Below the pieces are notes generated by a model. The model ran no database searches. It saw only the letters and a program-made list of their open reading frames with translations, and had not been told where the DNA came from. 34,976 bases of DNA from Nitrosopumilales archaeon (lineage in GTDB: Archaea; Thermoproteota; Nitrososphaeria; Nitrososphaerales; Nitrosopumilaceae): positions 1 to 34,976 of the forward strand of contig OMIR01000043.1 of the NCBI GenBank assembly GCA_900299125.1, given 5' to 3'. Every line of letters starts with the position of its first letter. Positions within the stretch are counted from its first letter, which is position 1. The position numbers and the translations under genes are program-made. This document shows, one piece after another, positions 31,108 through 34,976 of this stretch.

Positions 31108-32745
31108 ATGTCTTCTATTCAGACAACCTCTGAGGGAATACCGGTTATTGTCCTAAAGGAGGGATCCAAACAGTCCCGTGGAAAAGACGCTCAAAAAAAC
31201 AACATTAATGCTGCCAAGATAATTGCAGAGATAATCTCATCCAGTCTAGGCCCACGTGGAATGGACAAGATGCTGGTAGATTCTATTGGTGATATTACTA
31301 TCACAAATGACGGAGCAACAATTCTAAAAGAAATAGACGTTCAGCATCCTGCTGCAAAAATGATGGTAGAGGTTGCCAAGGCAACTGACTCTGAGGTCGG
31401 AGACGGTACAACCCCAGCAGTAGTAATTGCTGGAGCATTGTTGGAAAAGGCTGAGGGTTTAATTGATAATGATATTCATCCAGTAATAATAGCTGACGGT
31501 TACAAAAAGGCCGCAAAAAAAGCAATCATATTTTTGGAGGAAATTGCAAAAAAGGTAGATATTTCAGATAAGCAGACATTTGAGAAAGTAGCTCGCACAT
31601 CAATGCTCACAAAATTAGTAGCAATAGAGGCTGCTGACCTTGCAAAGATAGTAGTTGATGCAGTTATTTCTGTAATGGAAGAAAAGGATGGAGGATACAA
31701 GGTAAATATCGGAAACGTCAAAGTTGAGAAAAAAACCGGTGGCTCTATTTCTGATAGTCAGCTAATCAACGGAATAGTTCTGGATAAGGAAGTTGTTAAC
31801 AATAACATGCCAAAAAAAATACAAAATGCCAAGATCGCACTAATATCTGCTCCACTTGAAATAGAAAAGACGGAATTTGAAGCAAAGATCAACATCTCAA
31901 CTCCTAACCAAATCAAATCATTCATGGAAGAGGAGAATCTTATTCTCAAAGAAATGGTTGAGAAAATAAAAAAAATTGGTGCTAATGTTGTGTTATGCCA
32001 GAAGGGAATTGACGACATAGTTCAACATTATTTGGCAAAGGCAGGAATTCTAGGAGTTCGACGTATCAAGGAATCTGATATGACAAAGCTTTCAAAAGCA
32101 ACTAGCGGTAGGATTGTCGGCAATATTGATGATCTAACAGAAAAAGACCTTGGGCAAGCACAAAACGTGGAGGAAAAACAGATTGAGGATGACAATTGGA
32201 CGTATGTTGAAGGATGTAAAAATCCAAAGGCTGTAACGTTTTTGGTTCGTGGGGGTTCTCAAAGAGTTGTTGACGAAGTGGAACGGGCAATTCATGATGC
32301 ATTAATGGTTGTCAAGGATGTAATTGAGAGACCATTTTTCGTTGCTGGTGGAGGATCACCTGAAGCATTTTTAGCAACAAAGCTTCGAGTTTGGGCCCAG
32401 TCACTTTCAGGCCGCGAACAATTAGCAGTAGAAAAATTTGCCGAGGCTTTAGAATCAATACCTATTTCGCTAGCTAGAAACTCTGGTATGAATCCAATTG
32501 ACGCAATAACGCAGCTAAGGGCAAAGCAAAGTGCTGGGGAAAAATATACGGGTGTTGATGCAGTAAATGGAATAATTGGAGATATAGAAAAAATAGATGT
32601 CTTAGAACCAATCAAAGTAAAGGAGCAAGTCATCAAATCTGCAACAGAAACTGCAAACATGATTTTACGGATTGATAATGTAGTGGCTGTATCAAAGTCC
32701 TCAGCATCAGCACAGATGCCAAACCAGCCTCCTGGAATGTACTAG
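31108..32745 (+). CDS. ths: Thermosome subunit (group II chaperonin)
   Basis: 545 residues, full length. Landmarks: [10 protein letters not shown] (47-56), NDGATILKE (67-75), [12 protein letters not shown] (98-109), and a late [10 protein letters not shown] and [10 protein letters not shown]. The C-terminus ends NQPPGMY without the GGM-repeat tail common in other thermosomes. It folds proteins in an ATP-driven eight- or nine-fold double ring in the cytosol. The ATG follows a TATA-like cataaatac (31079-31087) by about 26 bases, so the mRNA is leaderless. The next gene starts directly at the following base. Confidence 0.97.
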   Translation: MSSIQTTSEGIPVIVLKEGSKQSRGKDAQKNNINAAKIIAEIISSSLGPRGMDKMLVDSIGDITITNDGATILKEIDVQHPAAKMMVEVAKATDSEVGDGTTPAVVIAGALLEKAEGLIDNDIHPVIIADGYKKAAKKAIIFLEEIAKKVDISDKQTFEKVARTSMLTKLVAIEAADLAKIVVDAVISVMEEKDGGYKVNIGNVKVEKKTGGSISDSQLINGIVLDKEVVNNNMPKKIQNAKIALISAPLEIEKTEFEAKINISTPNQIKSFMEEENLILKEMVEKIKKIGANVVLCQKGIDDIVQHYLAKAGILGVRRIKESDMTKLSKATSGRIVGNIDDLTEKDLGQAQNVEEKQIEDDNWTYVEGCKNPKAVTFLVRGGSQRVVDEVERAIHDALMVVKDVIERPFFVAGGGSPEAFLATKLRVWAQSLSGREQLAVEKFAEALESIPISLARNSGMNPIDAITQLRAKQSAGEKYTGVDAVNGIIGDIEKIDVLEPIKVKEQVIKSATETANMILRIDNVVAVSKSSASAQMPNQPPGMY

Positions 32746-33561
32746 TTGAGAAAAATAATAATCACAAAGGCAAACGGACAAAAGGCGGCCTTTGATCCTA
32801 ACAAAGTAATTACAACTTGCATCAGAGCTGGTGCTGATCCTGTAATTTCAAAACGAATTGCAAGACAGGTTCACTCCAAAGTTCGGTACGGAATGACTAC
32901 AAAAGAAATTTACAAAATCGTCCTTCAGTTATTATCAGATAATGCGACTCCTGCAATAAAACAGAGATACAAGCTAAAAGAGTCCATAATGAAGCTAGGT
33001 CCAGCTGGATTTTCTTTCGAGTATTATGTTGGACAAATATTGCGTCATTATGGATATAAGATTCTCGGTATTGGAATAAAAATCCAAGGAAGATGTGTAA
33101 TACATGAATCAGACTTGTCTTTAGAATCTAACGATGAGAAAAAATGGCTTGTAGAGTGCAAATATCATAATTTCCCAGGCAGGTATACAGGTCTTAAGGA
33201 ATCATTGTACACACATGCAAGATTTTTGGACCTATCTGACAAGTTCGACAACGAAATGCTAGTATGCAATACCAAGGTATCACCTGATGCAATAACTTAT
33301 GCAACATGCATAGGTCAGAAGATTCTTTCATGGCGGTTTCCTCCTCATATGGGATTAGAAAAAATGATAGAGGAGAAAAAGCTCTATCCAGTTACCATTT
33401 TAGGCCCAAGCAAAAGAGAGTTGGAAATATTGTCACAAAATAAGATGATGATAGCAAAGGATTTGCTCGATATTGACATTTACGAATTTGCTCAGAAAAC
33501 AAAGATTTCAATTAAGAGGCTAGTTAACATGCAAAGACTCACTAACCAGATAATTAGCTAA
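32746..33561 (+). CDS. ATP-cone domain fused to a PD-(D/E)xK nuclease-fold domain
   Basis: 271 residues. Residues 1-85 form an ATP-cone (IITKANGQKAAFDPNKV; then TTKEIYKIVLQLL, RYKLKESIMKLGP), the nucleotide-binding domain of ribonucleotide reductases and NrdR. From about 88, FEYYVGQILRHYGY starts a restriction-endonuclease-like domain with the catalytic pattern: HESD (Asp123) and VECKYHN (Glu137, Lys139). A helical C-terminus follows. An ATP/dATP-gated nuclease is the natural reading, unproven. TTG start directly abuts the thermosome stop, so it is in the thermosome mRNA. Confidence 0.8.
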   Translation: MRKIIITKANGQKAAFDPNKVITTCIRAGADPVISKRIARQVHSKVRYGMTTKEIYKIVLQLLSDNATPAIKQRYKLKESIMKLGPAGFSFEYYVGQILRHYGYKILGIGIKIQGRCVIHESDLSLESNDEKKWLVECKYHNFPGRYTGLKESLYTHARFLDLSDKFDNEMLVCNTKVSPDAITYATCIGQKILSWRFPPHMGLEKMIEEKKLYPVTILGPSKRELEILSQNKMMIAKDLLDIDIYEFAQKTKISIKRLVNMQRLTNQIIS

Positions 33562-34465
33562 GAAGTTTTTCTGCCTGAGTGATATTATTTTTTATAATAT
33601 TAGCTGATTTGCAAAGTTGATCTTTTTCATTTTGTGTGATTGGTATTTGATGTATTTTTACAATCCCATGTTTGTTAACTGTGATAGGAACGCCCATGCA
33701 TAAATTTTCAAATCCGTATTCTCCCTTAAGAAGTACAGATGCAGGTGTCTCTAGTGATTTATTATTGATTATGGCTTTGGCAATATCAAAAGTATTTTTT
33801 GCAATGCCATAGACAGAACTTCCTTTTGTTGAACGCAAATCTTTCCAATAAAATCTTACTTTGGATGTAATTGTGTCAATTTGATTTTGATCAAGTAGTT
33901 CAGTAACATTTGTGCCACCAAATTTTGCATGAGAGAAAATTGGAACCATTGAATCATCGTGTTCGCCCATCACTAGTGCATCTGTGATATGTGATTGGTC
34001 AGTACCAAATTGGTGCGCCAATAAAAATCGAAATCTTGACGAGTCAAGACTGGATGCGACACCTATCGTATTTTTTTGTATAACGTATTTTGATGCCAAA
34101 AATGTTAGAACATCGACAGGATTGGTAACAATCAATATTTTGGATTCAGGAGCAAATTTTGCAATATCTTGCATGATTTTTTTAATCATCAAAGTATTTT
34201 CTGACATCATATCAGTTCTTGCAGCAGAATGTTCTCCAATGCTTGCTGCAATAATAATTACATCAGAATTTGCAATCTTGGAATAATTTCCAGTTCCCAT
34301 TACAGAAATTGATGAATTAGATGGAATTGTATTTGCCAAATCTAGTGCCTCACCTATTGCCTTTTTCTCTGTTCTATTGACAAGTAATACATCATCCAAG
34401 CCAGACGAGGTACACAAAAATGCGATTGCTGAACCTACTCTGCCAGTACCAATTATTGATATCAA
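33554..34465 (-). CDS. mdh: Malate/lactate-dehydrogenase-family enzyme with atypical substrate loop
   Basis: 303 residues. Rossmann loop IGTGRVGSA (5-13); NRT after the second strand (30-32) in place of the NAD-binding Asp, suggesting NADP(H) use. TNPVDVLT (114-121), SSRFRFL (142-148) and catalytic His169 in MGEHDDSMVP are present. The substrate loop reads SIGEHSAARTDM, where malate dehydrogenases have a form like PRKPGMSRxD: the second Arg (83) is kept, the first, substrate-choosing Arg appears lost. Malate oxidation is therefore likely but not certain. TTG start, one base after the cupredoxin-like gene stop; overlaps the previous convergent gene by eight bases. Confidence 0.85.
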   Translation of the reverse strand: MISIIGTGRVGSAIAFLCTSSGLDDVLLVNRTEKKAIGEALDLANTIPSNSSISVMGTGNYSKIANSDVIIIAASIGEHSAARTDMMSENTLMIKKIMQDIAKFAPESKILIVTNPVDVLTFLASKYVIQKNTIGVASSLDSSRFRFLLAHQFGTDQSHITDALVMGEHDDSMVPIFSHAKFGGTNVTELLDQNQIDTITSKVRFYWKDLRSTKGSSVYGIAKNTFDIAKAIINNKSLETPASVLLKGEYGFENLCMGVPITVNKHGIVKIHQIPITQNEKDQLCKSANIIKNNITQAEKLLS

Positions 34466-34466
34466 C

Positions 34467-34907
34467 TCAATCTGTTAGCCCTACTCGCTTTATCTGAATT
34501 GTGCCCAAAAGTTGTTTGGTATCAGCAATATCATAGTACTGCAAGACTACTTCCTCTTCACTTATTATCACAATAGTGTCCTCTTGTCCTGGCTCGAGGA
34601 GTTTTGTCTTTAAACCAATTGTGTCCACGTAGAACAAATGAGGTGATGTATCGGCGTTTTTTACAGTTAGTATGTAAGCAAAGCCTGTTCTAGATATCAA
34701 ATCTGGATTTGTACCCGAGTTTCCTATGATTCCGACAATTGCTGCTTTGCCATCTATTTTTCTAAATTCTACTGTTTGTTTGATTTGTTCTGGGAATAAA
34801 ATGTTAACATGTCGAACGTTTCCTAGTCCTGCAAAAATCACAATACCACCAAATGCTGCAATTGCAATTATCAAAGCTAAAACTACAAATTTTTTTTCGC
34901 TATTCAC
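34467..34907 (-). CDS. Membrane-anchored cupredoxin-like protein, unknown function
   Basis: 146 residues. N-terminal membrane helix (about 7-28), then a beta-rich extracytoplasmic domain whose strands (TGFAYILTVKNADTSPHLFYVDTIGLKTKLLEPGQEDTIVI, about 73-113) resemble a cupredoxin barrel: N in VKNAD, H in SPHLF. The usual C-x-H-x-M copper loop is not visible, so copper binding is doubtful. It starts at a GTG (34907) and is followed one base later by the dehydrogenase gene, so the two are an operon. On the minus strand GAAAATTA begins 47 bases upstream, a variant of the GATAAT element. Confidence 0.65.
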   Translation of the reverse strand: MNSEKKFVVLALIIAIAAFGGIVIFAGLGNVRHVNILFPEQIKQTVEFRKIDGKAAIVGIIGNSGTNPDLISRTGFAYILTVKNADTSPHLFYVDTIGLKTKLLEPGQEDTIVIISEEEVVLQYYDIADTKQLLGTIQIKRVGLTD

Positions 34908-34976
34908 ATGATAAAATCATAAATTATTCTATATTTAATGAAAAGATAATTTTCAGAAATGAAATTCTCAGAGAAA

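Noticed and set aside
1-34976. CRISPR array, insertion sequence, integrase or phage genes
   Set aside because: No regularly spaced repeats, no transposase or integrase frames and no terminal inverted repeats were seen. Base composition looks uniform.

Overview
The window is AT-rich archaeal DNA. Gene content points to an ammonia-oxidiser-type thaumarchaeon (Nitrososphaeria, most likely Nitrosopumilales): a group II chaperonin, archaeal-type SAM synthetase, AMP phosphorylase, RtcB, PAC2 and AmrS proteins, a PEFG-like exported protein, and promoters whose TATA boxes lie about 26 bases before the start codon, implying mostly leaderless mRNAs. The taxon is inferred from protein character only. 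I saw no rRNA, tRNA, CRISPR array, IS element or phage gene.

Layout. 1-5330: exported protein (partial), a CBS protein, an OsmC protein, and a leftward operon of a 42-codon ORF, an exported PEFG-like protein and an MgtA-type P-type ATPase. 5400-10400: Usp, winged-helix regulator, four-CBS protein, RHH-like protein, Hsp20, DUF151 nuclease-like protein, two small membrane-anchored proteins and a second Usp. 10497-18154: AMP phosphorylase, PRPP synthetase, two small proteins, a Usp, RtcB, SAM synthetase and AmrS. 18352-20628: a proteostasis operon (CBS protein with an HPF/RaiA-like tail, PAC2 protein, Hsp20). 20740-30499: a dense run of CBS proteins, Usps, two phosphoribosyltransferases, an SDR, a flavin-type split-barrel protein and a VIT-type metal transporter. 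30595-34907: Met-rich membrane protein, thermosome, ATP-cone/nuclease-fold fusion, MDH/LDH-like dehydrogenase and a cupredoxin-like protein.

The window behaves like a stress and energy-status island: eight Usp proteins, seven CBS proteins, two Hsp20s, a thermosome, and several ribose-phosphate or adenylate enzymes. The most notable signal is not a gene. A near-palindromic element (core GATAAT, best form TTTGATAATCA) sits 45-49 bases upstream of at least twelve transcript starts, just upstream of the BRE/TATA position. It precedes five Usp/CBS genes on one strand or the other several times over, plus AMP phosphorylase, the PNPOx-like gene and small ORFs, and is absent from housekeeping promoters such as SAM synthetase, AmrS and RtcB. 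It looks like the activator site of a previously unrecognised stress regulon.

Using that element as a guide, I found two features missing from an ordinary ORF list: a 42-codon ORF at 5201-5329 translationally coupled to the next gene, and a structured RNA of about 91 nt on the minus strand at 26203-26293. The RNA has a UUCG-capped 5' hairpin, an 11-13 bp closing stem and two inner hairpins. Its G-U wobbles show that the minus strand is the RNA strand.
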